A stretch of DNA of 64,000 nucleotides. Origin: Xanthomonas fragariae (GTDB lineage Bacteria; Pseudomonadota; Gammaproteobacteria; Xanthomonadales; Xanthomonadaceae). Positions within the stretch are counted from its first letter, which is position 1. Each line of letters starts with the position of its first letter. Positions 50,104 through 59,127 of the stretch are shown piece after piece. Location of the stretch: positions 1,977,501 to 2,041,500 of the forward strand of contig NZ_LT853882.1 of NCBI RefSeq assembly GCF_900183975.1. Reading direction: 5' to 3'. A program made the position numbers and the translations under genes. The notes beneath the pieces are model-generated. The model did no database searches. It was given only the letters and a program-made list of their open reading frames with translations, and was not told the origin of the DNA.

Positions 50104-51723
50104 ATGGACAGGGGCAATACGTCGCGTTGGTTGACGATTCCGCTATTGCTGGGCGCGCTGGTGCTGGCGTCGTGCAAACAGGCTGAGCAACCCAAGGTGG
50201 CCGAAAAGAAGGCGCCGGTAAACGTCATCCTGATGGAGGCGCAACTGCCGCCCAAGCCGGTCAAGCCGCCGCTGCCACCGCTGTTTTCGGACATCGAGCG
50301 CCGCACCTTCCAGTTTTTCTGGGATACCGCCAACGAACTCAACGGACTGTCGCCGGATCGGTTTCCGTCGCGCCCGTTCGCCAGCATCGCCTCGGTCGGA
50401 TTTGCGCTCACCGCGTATCCGATCGGTATCGAAAACGGCTGGGTCAGCCGCAATCAGGGGATCGACCGCACCTTGACCACACTGAGGTTCTTTCGCGACG
50501 CGCGGATGGGGCCGCAGCGGACCGGTAGGGCCGGTTACAAGGGCTTCTACTACCACTTTCTGGACATGCAGCAGGGCAACCGGTACGACAGCTGGGTCGA
50601 GCTGTCGAGCGTGGACACCGCAATGCTGATGATGGGCGTGTTGTTCACACAGTCGTATTACGACGGCGAGGACCCGCGCGAAAAAGAAATTCGCCAGATC
50701 GCCGACATGCTGTACAAGCGCGTGGACTGGCGCTGGCTGCAGCAGCGTGCGCCGTTGATCTCGATGGGCTGGTTTCCCGAGAGCGGTTTCATCGATCACG
50801 ACTGGATGGGCTACAACGAGGCGATGATGCTGTACATCCTTGCGCTCGGCTCGCCCACCCACGGGGTCGATCCGGACGCGTGGACCAGCTGGAGCCGCAC
50901 CTACAACAACGACTGGGGCGTGTACCAGGGACAGGAATACCTGTCGTTCGGCCCGCTGTTCGGTCACCAATACAGCCATGTCTGGATCGACTTCCGCGAT
51001 ATCCAGGACCATTACATGCGCGAACACGGCATCGACTACTTCCTCAACAGCCGCCGCGCCACGCTGGCACAGCGCGACTACGCCATCGACAACCCGATGA
51101 AGTGGAAGGACTACGGCGAGAACGTCTGGGGCCTCACCGCCGGCGACGGCCCGCAGAACACCAGTCAGGACTACCGCGGCGAACAGCGCCAGTTCCGGCA
51201 TTATTCCTCGCGCGGCGCCGGCCTGCGCGAGAACTTCGACGATGGCACCATCGTGCCATCTGCGGCAATTTCCTCGATCGTGTTCGCGCCGGAAGTGGTG
51301 ATCCCTGCCACCGAGGAAATGCACAAGCGCTACGGCGACTTCCTGTATTCGAGCTATGGCTTTCTGGATTCGTTCAACCCCAGCTTCAACTACGATATCC
51401 CGCTCAAGACCGGGCGGATGGTGCCCGATCGCGGTTGGGTAGCCAGCGACTACATCGCCATCGATCAGGGCCCGATTCTGGCGATGATTTCCAACTATCA
51501 GAACGAATTCGTCTGGAATGTAATGAAGAAAAACGCTTACATCCGCTCCGGTCTGGAACGCGCCGGTTTTACCGGCGGCTGGCTGACGCACGAAGGCGAG
51601 CCGCAGCCGTTGCCCAAGAAAGATGAGCAGGCCGCCACTGCGCGCGCGCTGGGCATTGCCGAGTCGCGTGCGGCTGCTGCCCAGGCTCAGCACGACCCCT
51701 CGCAAAACTTGAAACCCGAGTAA
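50104..51723 (+). CDS. Lipoprotein glycosidase, GH144/COG5368 (PF10091 'glucoamylase') type
   Basis: 539 residues from ATG 50104 with GGGGAG 4-9 bases upstream. Lipobox LASC gives a lipid-anchored Cys25. After a Pro/Lys linker, the (alpha/alpha)6 catalytic domain runs from about 72 to 500: DIERRTFQFFWDTANELNGL, ASVGFALTAYPIGIENGW, SSVDTAMLMMGVLFTQSYYD, SMGWFPESGFIDHDWMGYNE, GPLFGHQYSHVWIDFRDIQD, TAGDGPQN and YDIPLKTGRMVPDRGWVASD. Characterised GH144 members are endo-beta-1,2-glucanases; COG5368 also occurs in cyclic beta-1,2-glucan synthases. Substrate here is inferred, not shown. First gene of a five-gene unit. Confidence 0.85.
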   Translation: MDRGNTSRWLTIPLLLGALVLASCKQAEQPKVAEKKAPVNVILMEAQLPPKPVKPPLPPLFSDIERRTFQFFWDTANELNGLSPDRFPSRPFASIASVGFALTAYPIGIENGWVSRNQGIDRTLTTLRFFRDARMGPQRTGRAGYKGFYYHFLDMQQGNRYDSWVELSSVDTAMLMMGVLFTQSYYDGEDPREKEIRQIADMLYKRVDWRWLQQRAPLISMGWFPESGFIDHDWMGYNEAMMLYILALGSPTHGVDPDAWTSWSRTYNNDWGVYQGQEYLSFGPLFGHQYSHVWIDFRDIQDHYMREHGIDYFLNSRRATLAQRDYAIDNPMKWKDYGENVWGLTAGDGPQNTSQDYRGEQRQFRHYSSRGAGLRENFDDGTIVPSAAISSIVFAPEVVIPATEEMHKRYGDFLYSSYGFLDSFNPSFNYDIPLKTGRMVPDRGWVASDYIAIDQGPILAMISNYQNEFVWNVMKKNAYIRSGLERAGFTGGWLTHEGEPQPLPKKDEQAATARALGIAESRAAAAQAQHDPSQNLKPE

Positions 51724-51726
51724 TCC

Positions 51727-53073
51727 GTGCGCCTTTTAAAACTGTTGATGATGGCCGTCGCCCTGTGTGCAGGCGCGGCGGGATGTGGACGTTCCGACCC
51801 CGCCAAGACCACGGTGCGCTTCTGGGCGATGGGCAAGGAAGCCGAAGGAGTCGCCGAGCTGGTGCAGGACTTCGAAAAGCAAAACCCCCGCATCCAGGTC
51901 GATGTGCAGAACATCCCGATGACCGCCGCACACGAGAAACTGCTGACCGCCTTCGCCGCCGATGGCCTGCCAGACGTGTGCCAGCTAGGCAATACCTGGC
52001 TGCCGGAGTTTGCGTTGCTGGGCACGCTGGAGCCGATGCAGCCGTACGTGGCGCGCTCCAGGGTCATCGACCCACAGGATTATTTCTCCGGCGTGTGGGA
52101 CACCAATCTGGTCGATGGCACGTTGTACGGAGTGCCGTGGTATGTGGATACGCGGCTACTTTTCTATCGCAAGGATCTGCTGCGCGAGGCCGGCTACAGC
52201 CAGATGCCCAAGACTTGGGCCGAGATGGAGCAGGTGATGGCGGCGATCAAGCGCAAGGTCGGGCCGGGCCGTTACGCCATCCTGATGCTGCTCAACGAGT
52301 TCGAGCCGCAGTTGTCGTTTGAGCTGCAACAGGATGATCGTTTGCTGCGCAACCACGACAGTTACGGCAACTTCCGCGGCGAAGGCTTCCGCAAGGCGCT
52401 GGGCTTCTACGACAACATGTATCAAAAAGACTGGGCGCCGAAGATTTCCGAGAGCCAGTTGTCTAACGTCTGGTACGAATTCTTCAACGGCTATTACGCG
52501 TTCTATCTGTCCGGGCCCTGGAACGTGCGCGAATTCAAGCTGCGCCAGCCGCCGGGCATGGAAGGCAAGTGGGGCACGGCACCTTTGCCGGGTCCCGATG
52601 GGTTGGGCGCCGGTATTGCCGGCGGTTCCAGCCTGGTGATCTTCAAGTCGTCCCAGCACAAGGACGCCAGCTGGAAGCTGATCGAATATCTGTCGCAGCC
52701 GCGGGTGCAGGCGCGCTTCCACGCCATCATCGGAGACCTGCCGCCGCGTCGCAGTACCTGGAAGTTGCCCTCGCTGGCCAACGACGAATTGGCGCATGCA
52801 TTCGGCGATCAGCTGGAGCGGGTCAAGGCCACGCCCAAGGTGTTGGAGTGGGAGCGCATTGTGCAGGAAATGCGCCTGGTGACCGAGCGGGTGGTGCGTG
52901 GAGGTCAATCGCACGAAGCCGCCGTGCAGGAACTGGACAAACGCGTGGACAAGATTCTGGCCAAACGCCGCTGGATTTTTGAGCAGAATCGCGGGCATGT
53001 CAGTCCGGCTGGTGAATCGCCCAAGCCTGCCGCCGCGCCGGCCGCGGCAGCGGGCGAGGGAGCTGCACAATGA
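51727..53073 (+). CDS. ABC transporter sugar-binding lipoprotein
   Basis: 448 residues, GTG start 3 bp after the glycosidase stop. Lipobox GAAGC (Cys20). Family 1 solute-binding fold: TTVRFWAMGKEAEGVAELVQ, FEKQNPRIQVDVQNIPMTAA, LLTAFAADGLPDVCQLGNTW, GTLYGVPWYVDTRLLFYRKD, SGPWNVREFKLRQPPGM, GIAGGSSLVIFKSSQHKDAS. The C-terminus has an unusual Ala/Pro tail (about 30 residues) beyond the normal fold. Delivers oligosaccharide to the two permeases directly downstream. Confidence 0.92.
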   Translation: MRLLKLLMMAVALCAGAAGCGRSDPAKTTVRFWAMGKEAEGVAELVQDFEKQNPRIQVDVQNIPMTAAHEKLLTAFAADGLPDVCQLGNTWLPEFALLGTLEPMQPYVARSRVIDPQDYFSGVWDTNLVDGTLYGVPWYVDTRLLFYRKDLLREAGYSQMPKTWAEMEQVMAAIKRKVGPGRYAILMLLNEFEPQLSFELQQDDRLLRNHDSYGNFRGEGFRKALGFYDNMYQKDWAPKISESQLSNVWYEFFNGYYAFYLSGPWNVREFKLRQPPGMEGKWGTAPLPGPDGLGAGIAGGSSLVIFKSSQHKDASWKLIEYLSQPRVQARFHAIIGDLPPRRSTWKLPSLANDELAHAFGDQLERVKATPKVLEWERIVQEMRLVTERVVRGGQSHEAAVQELDKRVDKILAKRRWIFEQNRGHVSPAGESPKPAAAPAAAAGEGAAQ

Positions 53074-53954
53074 TGAAGCGTAACTCCGTCGCCGGCTGGG
53101 TGTTCGTCGCGCCGTCGATTATGATGCTGGGCATGTTCTTCGGCGTGCCGGTGTTGGCCGCGCTGGTGCTCAGCGTCACCGACTTCGACCTGTACGCGCT
53201 GGCCGACAGCAGCCATCTTCGCTTCGTCGGCCTGGGCAACTACATCGAATTGTTGCGGACGCCGTTGTTCTGGAAGTCGTTGTGGAATACCACCTACTTC
53301 GCGCTGCTTGGCGTGCCGATGTCGATCGGCGTGTCGTTGGGTGCCGCACTGCTGCTCAATGCTAAAGCCTCGCGCTTCAAAGCGTTGTTCCGCACCGCCT
53401 TGTTCGCGCCGGTGGTCACCACGTTGGTGGCGGTGGCGGTGATCTGGCGCTACTTGTTCCATATCAAGTACGGCTTGGTGAACTTCGGCCTGAGCCATCT
53501 GGGGATTCAGCCGATCGACTGGCTGGGCGACCCGCGTTGGGCGATGCCGTCCATCATACTGTTCGCGGTGTGGAAGAACTTAGGCTACAACATGGTGATC
53601 TTTCTGGCCGGCCTGCAGGCGATTCCGCAAGACCTGTATGAGGCTGCGCGCATTGATGGTGCGTCGCGCTGGAAGCAATTCCTGCACATCACCTTGCCGA
53701 TGCTCGGGCCGGTGCTGATGGTAGTCGGTGTGATCACCATCTCCGGCTATTTCCAGCTCTTTGCCGAGCCATACGTGATGACCCGCGGCGACCCGCTGCA
53801 AAGCACCGTGAGCGTGCTGTATTTCATGTTCGAGGAAGGCTTCAAGTGGTGGAACCTCGGCCGCGCCTCGGCGGTAGCGTTCCTGTTGTTCCTGATCATT
53901 CTGGCGGTGACTACCGTGATGCTGCGCTTTGGCCGCAAGAAGGAGCTGATATGA
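53070..53954 (+). CDS. Sugar ABC transporter permease (MalF-type)
   Basis: 294 residues, ATGA overlap with the binding protein; a second ATG follows at once. Six membrane segments; begins RNSVAGWVFVAPSIMMLGMF. The EAA loop is EAARIDGASRWKQFLHITLP, the ATPase-contact site, followed by MLGPVLMVVGVITISGYFQL. Forms the heterodimeric channel with the next gene. Confidence 0.93.
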   Translation: MMKRNSVAGWVFVAPSIMMLGMFFGVPVLAALVLSVTDFDLYALADSSHLRFVGLGNYIELLRTPLFWKSLWNTTYFALLGVPMSIGVSLGAALLLNAKASRFKALFRTALFAPVVTTLVAVAVIWRYLFHIKYGLVNFGLSHLGIQPIDWLGDPRWAMPSIILFAVWKNLGYNMVIFLAGLQAIPQDLYEAARIDGASRWKQFLHITLPMLGPVLMVVGVITISGYFQLFAEPYVMTRGDPLQSTVSVLYFMFEEGFKWWNLGRASAVAFLLFLIILAVTTVMLRFGRKKELI

Positions 53955-54787
53955 GTCGTGATGTTGGCCAATCGCGCTGGCATGCCTTGCTGATCAACGG
54001 CGGCTTGCTGTTGCTGGCACTGATCAGCCTGGCGCCGCTGCTGTGGATGCTGTCGGTCTCGTTAATGCCGACCGGCGAGGCCAGCCGTTTCCCGCCACCG
54101 ATGCTGCCCTCGGCCTTCACCACGGCCAACTACCGCGAACTGTTCGCACGCACCCGCATGGCGCGCAACTTCGCCAACAGCCTGATGGTATCCGGGCTGA
54201 TCACGCTCGGCTCGCTGCTGATCAACACCATGGCCGGTTATGCGTTCGCCAAGCTGCAGTTCGTCGGCCGCGAGCGCATCTTCAAGATCCTGATGGCCGC
54301 GTTAGTGATCCCGGCACAGGTGGCGATGTTGCCGCTGTTCCTGCTGATGAAGCAGTTGCATCTGGTTAACAACATCGGCGGGGTGGTGGTGCCGGCGCTG
54401 GCGACGGTCTTCGGCATTTTTCTGGTACGTCAGTACGCCCGCAGCATTCCCGATGAGCTGATCGAAGCCGCGCGCATCGACGGCGCAAGCGAGATGCGGA
54501 TCTTCTTTCAGATCGTGCTGCCGATGCTCAAGCCGGTGCTAGTTACCTTGTCCATCTTCACCTTCATGGGCTCGTGGAACGACTTCATGTGGCCGCTGAT
54601 CGTGCTGACCGACCAGGAGCAACACACCTTGCCGGTGGCGCTGGCGGCGCTGTCGCGCGAGCACATGATGGACGTGGAATTGATGATGGCTGGCGCGGTG
54701 GTGACGGTGATTCCGGTGCTACTGTTGTTCCTGCTGCTGCAGCGTTACTACATTCAAGGTCTTCTGCTGGGGAGTGTGAAGGGGTGA
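53951..54787 (+). CDS. Sugar ABC transporter permease (MalG-type)
   Basis: 278 residues from ATG 53951 (ATGA overlap). Six membrane segments; EAA loop EAARIDGASEMRIFFQIVLP, then FTFMGSWNDFMWPLIVLTDQ, a CUT1-family hallmark. No gene for the ATP-binding subunit is present in the locus, so a shared MalK/MsiK-like ATPase must be encoded elsewhere. Confidence 0.93.
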   Translation: MSRDVGQSRWHALLINGGLLLLALISLAPLLWMLSVSLMPTGEASRFPPPMLPSAFTTANYRELFARTRMARNFANSLMVSGLITLGSLLINTMAGYAFAKLQFVGRERIFKILMAALVIPAQVAMLPLFLLMKQLHLVNNIGGVVVPALATVFGIFLVRQYARSIPDELIEAARIDGASEMRIFFQIVLPMLKPVLVTLSIFTFMGSWNDFMWPLIVLTDQEQHTLPVALAALSREHMMDVELMMAGAVVTVIPVLLLFLLLQRYYIQGLLLGSVKG

Positions 54788-57700
54788 TGCCGATGATCCG
54801 GGCAGTGCTTTCCATGGCTGCGGTCGCTAGCGTTGCGGGCGTGGCGCAGGCGCAGGAGCGCATGCTCGACGGCTTCGACGACATCGGCGCCTGGCGCTTG
54901 GTGGTCTCCAATCAGGTCAGCGGCTCGCTGCGCCCGGTGGCCACCACTTCTGGCGGACATGCGCTGTGCCTGGACTACAACTTCAACGGCGTGTCCGGTT
55001 ATGTCGGCATCCGTCGCAATTTGCCGATCGAGTATCCTGAAAACTACCGCATCGGCTTCGCGCTGCGCGGCGAGTCGCCGTCCAACGATCTGCAGGTCAA
55101 GCTGATCGATGCCAGCGGCGACAACGTGTGGTGGGTCAACCGGCCGGGCTTTAATTTCCCGAACAACTGGACCACCGTCAGTTACCGCAAGCGCAACATC
55201 GAAAAGGCCTGGGGCCCGGGCCAGGACAAGCAACTGCGCAGCAGCGCGGATGTGGAATTCACCATTTACAACAAGGTCGGTGGCAAGGGCACGGTGTGCT
55301 TCGACCACCTGACCCTGACCCCGCTAGCGCCGGAAGACACCTTGCCGCTCAAGGCCGAGGCCATCACCGATACTGCACCCGCATTGGAACAACGGCTGGC
55401 TGACGGCAAACCGGACACCTTCTGGCTCAGCGGCGCGGTCAAGCAACAGACGGTGACGCTGGATCTGGGCAAGGTGCGCGAATTCGGCGGCGCGGTGGTG
55501 CAGTGGGTGCCGGGCCTGCAGGCCTCCCAGTACACGGTGCGTGCGTCCAGCGACGGACGCGGCTGGCGCGATCTGCGCACCGTCACCGCCGGTGCCGGCG
55601 ACACCGATTGGCTGGCGCTGCCGGATACCGAAGCGCGCTATCTGCGTTTCGATCTCAAGGACGGCCCCAACTGGCGTTACGGCATCAAGGATGTGCAGCT
55701 GCAGCCGCTTGCGTTTGCGGCAACGCCAAACGATTTCATCAAGTCGCTGGCCGCGCAGATGCCTCGTGGCAGTTATCCGCGCGGCTTCTCCGGCGAGCAG
55801 CCGTACTGGACCATTCTGGGTCTTGACGGCGGCACCGAGCAGGGTCTGATCGGCGAAGACGGCGCGGTGGAAGTGGGCAAGGGCGGTTTCAGCATCGAGC
55901 CGTTCGTGGTGACCGGTGGCAAGCTGCTGCATTGGTCCGACGTCAGCAGCGAGCAAGGCCTGCAGGACGATTGCTTGCCAATTCCCAGCGTCGATTGGCA
56001 TCACGATCTGATGAATCTGCGTGTCACCGCATTCGTGCAGGGCACACCCGATCAGGCACAACTGGTCGCACGCTATCAACTGCATAACACCGGCAAGGAA
56101 GCGCGCGACTTCACCCTGGCACTGGCGGTGCGCCCGTTCCAGGTCAACCCGCCAGCGCAGTTGCTGAACACCTTGGGTGGCGTCAGTCGTATCGAGCAAC
56201 TGGCCGTGGATGGCGCGCAGGTCAGTGTCAACGGCAGACCGCGCGTGTTTGCCGCGCAGCGTCCGGATGCCGGTTTCGCCAGCGCTTTCGACAGCGGTAT
56301 GGATGTCAGTCATCTCACTGCCGCCACACCGCCCACGATCACCCAGGTGAAGGACGAAACCGGCCTGGCATCGGGCGTGCTGCTGTATCGCTGGAAGCTG
56401 CAGCCCGGCCAGCGTCGTGAAGTGGCACTGGTGATTCCGCAGACCGGCACGGCGCAGTTGCCAGCAGGTTTCGATGCCGACACGGCGCAGCAACAGGTTG
56501 CCCAGCAGTGGCGCAGCAAGCTCGATCGCGTGCGCATCAGCGTGCCGGCCGAAGGCAAGCCGATGGTCGATACACTGCGTACTGCCCTGGCGCATATGTT
56601 GATCTCGCGCATCGGCCCGCGCCTGCAGCCCGGCACGCGCTCGTATTCGCGCAGCTGGATCCGCGATGGCGCGATGATTTCCGAAGGCCTGTTGCGGCTC
56701 GGCCATGAGGATGTGGTGCGCGAGTACGTGGACTGGTTCGCGTCGTATCAGTTTGCCGATGGCATGGTGCCGTGCTGCGTGGACGATCGCGGCAGCGACC
56801 CGGTGCCGGAAAACGATAGCCATGGCGAGCTGATCTTCAACATCGCCGAGTACTACCGCTACACCGGCGACAAGGCGTTCCTGGAAAAGATGTGGCCGCA
56901 CGTCACCGGCGCCTACGACTACATGGAAAAGCTGCGCGCCAGCGAACGCACCGAAGACAACTTCATGCGCAACCCGGCCTTCTACGGAATGATGCCGGTG
57001 TCGATCAGTCACGAAGGCTATTCGGCCAAGCCGGTGCATTCGTATTGGGACAACTTTTGGGCGTTGCGCGGCTACAAGGACGCGGTGATGCTGGCCGGCG
57101 CGCTCAACAAGCCCGACGACGTTACCCGTTTCACTGCCGCACGCGATGAGTTCAGCGGCGATCTGATCGCTTCGCTAGGTGCGGCCGTGCGTCAGCACAA
57201 CCTCGCTTTTCTGCCCGGTTCGGCCGAGCTCGGCGATTTCGACGCGACCTCCACGACCATCGCATTGGCCCCGGGTGGCGAGCAGCAACGTCTGCCGCAA
57301 GACCTGCTGACCAATACCTTCGAGCGCTATTGGAAGGAGTTCTCCGATCGTCGCGACAGCAAGCGCGAATGGAAGGTCTACACGCCGTACGAGTGGCGAA
57401 ATGTGGCTGCATTTGTGCGCCTTGGCTGGCGCGACCGCGCCTGGGACGCCACCGCGTTTTTCTTCAAGGACCGTGCACCGCAACCGTGGAATCAGTGGAC
57501 CGAAGTGGTCTCACGCACACCGCGCACACCGTTCTTTGTCGGCGACCTGCCGCATGCCTGGGTTGCCTCGGACTTCGTGCGCTCAGTGCTTGACATGTTT
57601 GCCTATGGGCGCGAATCCGATGCCAGCCTGGTGATCGCCGCGGGCGCGCCGACGCGCTGGTTCGAAGGCAAGGGCATTGGCATCGCCGAACTGCGCACGC

Positions 57701-57951
57701 CGTACGGGCGCCTCAACTACACCTTACAGCGTGCCGACAAGCAACTGGTATTGCAGCTGCAGCCCGGCCTGATCCTGCCGCCGGGCGGCGTGGTGTTGCC
57801 CTGGCCTTACCAGGGCACGCCGGGCAAGGCCAGCATCAACGGCGAGTCGGCTGAGTGGCATAACGGTGAGCTACGCATCCAGCAACTGCCTGCCAACGTG
57901 CAGATCGATGTGCCCAGCGCGGTGCGGCGCGCCGAGCGCGCCACGCAATGA
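54787..57951 (+). CDS. Secreted 1054-residue enzyme: discoidin module plus (alpha/alpha)6 glycoside hydrolase-like domain
   Basis: ATG 54787 overlaps the permease stop (TGATG). Signal peptide MPMIRAVLSMAAVASVAGVA-QA. Residues ~25-200 form a carbohydrate-binding-like beta-sandwich (ERMLDGFDDIGAWRLVVSNQ; FDHLTLTPLAP), ~205-310 an F5/8 type C (discoidin) module (EQRLADGKPDTFWLSGAVKQ, YTVRASSDGRGWRDLRTVT, YLRFDLKDG), and ~590-960 a helical toroid (SYSRSWIRDGAMISEGLLRL, YQFADGMVPCCVDDRGSDPV, NDSHGELIFNIAEYYRYTGD, WKVYTPYEWRNVAAFVRLGW) resembling GH15/GH63/GH94-like folds. RDGAM and DSHGE carry candidate acid residues. Specific GH family not assigned; acts presumably in the periplasm on the imported glycan. 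Confidence 0.8.
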   Translation: MPMIRAVLSMAAVASVAGVAQAQERMLDGFDDIGAWRLVVSNQVSGSLRPVATTSGGHALCLDYNFNGVSGYVGIRRNLPIEYPENYRIGFALRGESPSNDLQVKLIDASGDNVWWVNRPGFNFPNNWTTVSYRKRNIEKAWGPGQDKQLRSSADVEFTIYNKVGGKGTVCFDHLTLTPLAPEDTLPLKAEAITDTAPALEQRLADGKPDTFWLSGAVKQQTVTLDLGKVREFGGAVVQWVPGLQASQYTVRASSDGRGWRDLRTVTAGAGDTDWLALPDTEARYLRFDLKDGPNWRYGIKDVQLQPLAFAATPNDFIKSLAAQMPRGSYPRGFSGEQPYWTILGLDGGTEQGLIGEDGAVEVGKGGFSIEPFVVTGGKLLHWSDVSSEQGLQDDCLPIPSVDWHHDLMNLRVTAFVQGTPDQAQLVARYQLHNTGKEARDFTLALAVRPFQVNPPAQLLNTLGGVSRIEQLAVDGAQVSVNGRPRVFAAQRPDAGFASAFDSGMDVSHLTAATPPTITQVKDETGLASGVLLYRWKLQPGQRREVALVIPQTGTAQLPAGFDADTAQQQVAQQWRSKLDRVRISVPAEGKPMVDTLRTALAHMLISRIGPRLQPGTRSYSRSWIRDGAMISEGLLRLGHEDVVREYVDWFASYQFADGMVPCCVDDRGSDPVPENDSHGELIFNIAEYYRYTGDKAFLEKMWPHVTGAYDYMEKLRASERTEDNFMRNPAFYGMMPVSISHEGYSAKPVHSYWDNFWALRGYKDAVMLAGALNKPDDVTRFTAARDEFSGDLIASLGAAVRQHNLAFLPGSAELGDFDATSTTIALAPGGEQQRLPQDLLTNTFERYWKEFSDRRDSKREWKVYTPYEWRNVAAFVRLGWRDRAWDATAFFFKDRAPQPWNQWTEVVSRTPRTPFFVGDLPHAWVASDFVRSVLDMFAYGRESDASLVIAAGAPTRWFEGKGIGIAELRTPYGRLNYTLQRADKQLVLQLQPGLILPPGGVVLPWPYQGTPGKASINGESAEWHNGELRIQQLPANVQIDVPSAVRRAERATQ

Positions 57952-58085
57952 GAGTGGTGCGTCGTGTGGCCGAGCCGTCCGCACGACGTGTTGCGCGCTT
58001 GTTTGTATGGTCGGTCGCGCTTGCGCTGTCGTGCGTGGCATTTGCACAGAAACGCAAACCTCTGCAGCGCCTGCACGTCAGATGA
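57948..58085 (+). pseudogene. Truncated next gene of the glycan operon (signal peptide only)
   Basis: An ATG overlapping the stop of the 1054-residue enzyme (ATGA) opens a frame MRVVRRVAEPSARRVARLFV-WSVALALSCVAFAQ, a convincing basic-plus-hydrophobic signal peptide, followed by 11 further codons and a stop at 58085, ten bases before IS copy D. The overlap style matches the rest of the operon, so a secreted enzyme (in analogous loci often a GH3 beta-glucosidase; this is inference) was lost to IS insertion. Confidence 0.55.
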
Positions 58086-58094
58086 GCCTGGCTA

Positions 58095-59047
58095 GGCGCC
58101 CCTGAAAAATCCTTAACACCCAACCACCGCAACGCTTTATAGGCTGCACAGGCGTGCCAGATCTGACGGTTTTCGCTACGCTGAGGCCTGCTTTCTTGCA
58201 ATTTGCGCCCATGCGTACACGTCGTTCTGCTGCTGAGCGCGTCTGCGCCGACGAGTTGTTTCGTTCGCGACTGGAGAATCAGATCGACCTTGCGTCGTCC
58301 GATGGCGCAGCTGAGCCAACGGATGCCGTGGACCGCGTTGGAACAGGCGCTTTTGTCGCGCTTGCCGGCCACTGCTGCCGCTGGCGGTCGTCCCTCACTG
58401 CCAGTGCGTTTGATGGCAGATTTGCTTTATCTCGAGCATGCATACGACCTGTCCGATGAAGCGGTCTGCGAACGATGGATGGAAAATCCGTATTGGCAGT
58501 TCTTCGCATGCGCCGGAAGTGGACTGCATCGGCAAGGGCAAAGCGCGTCAGCCGTACGCATTCGGCGTCAAGGTCGGTATTGCAGTCAGCGCCTGCAATG
58601 GGAGCGCGCAGTTTTTCGGGCAATCCGTATGACGGGGACACCTTGGTCGAGCAACTGGAGCAGACGCGCGGGTTGTGGGCATCCAACCAACCGTGGCGAT
58701 CGTTGATTTGGACTATCGCGGGCGCGAGATGGATGACGTGCGGGTGTTGCATCGTGGCAAGGCCAAGACCCTGACGCGACGGCCATGGCGCTGGATCGAA
58801 CGACGTCAGGCAGTGGAACCGGTGACCGGGCATCTGAAAGAAGACTGCCGGCTGCGTCGTTGTAGGCTCAAAGGCGCCTAGGGCGATGCGCTGCACGTGC
58901 TTGGTTGCGCCGCCGGCTACAACCTGCGTTGGCTGATGCGCTGGATCGCGTTTTTGCATGCCTGGATCTGGCCATCCTTGAGCAACGTGCACCTATCACC
59001 TATCACCGCTGGCGATTGGTGCTTGAAAGGGGTTTTTCAGGGACGAC
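58095..59047 (+). mobile_element. IS5-family element, copy D (old, degenerate)
   Basis: Ends GGCGCCCCTGAAAAATCC and GGGGTTTTTCAGGGACGAC match the other copies but the body differs at many positions, unlike copies A, B, C and E which look nearly identical to each other. 953 bp, about 550 bp shorter than an intact element. Flanking hexamers (TGGCTA / CGGTAA) do not match. It represents an earlier wave or a related subfamily. Confidence 0.88.
58154..59026 (+). pseudogene. Transposase relic of IS copy D
   Basis: N-terminal part (QRMPWTALEQALLSRLPATA, DLLYLEHAYDLSDEAVCERW) breaks off after NPYWQFF near 58505 and joins directly to the C-terminal half (GVKVGIAVSACNG, KTLTRRPWRWIERRQAVEPV), with additional frameshifts and a stop in LKGA at 58879. 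The middle third, including the first catalytic Asp, is gone. Confidence 0.88.
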
Positions 59048-59127
59048 CGGTAACGCTCAACCTGCATTTCCTCCAACAGCAAACAGGCACCGGTAGCAAT
59101 CGCCGACGATTTCAACACCGCTGCTTA
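59048..59127 (+). pseudogene. Endonuclease/exonuclease/phosphatase-family relic, part left of IS copy E
   Basis: The 80 bp between copies D and E read VTLNLHF in one frame and QAPVAIADDFNTAAY in another; the latter resembles the (G)DFN active-site motif of the EEP family. The same gene continues at 60639 beyond copy E. The 5' part has been removed together with the region now occupied by copy D. Confidence 0.5.

Noticed and set aside
50143..51705. 520-codon minus-strand frame opposite the GH144-type gene
   Set aside because: Antisense shadow; no ribosome-binding site or motif, and the plus frame has a lipobox and family motifs.
55324..57039. 571-codon minus-strand frame opposite the large enzyme
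   Set aside because: Antisense shadow of a GC-rich gene, no recognisable domain.
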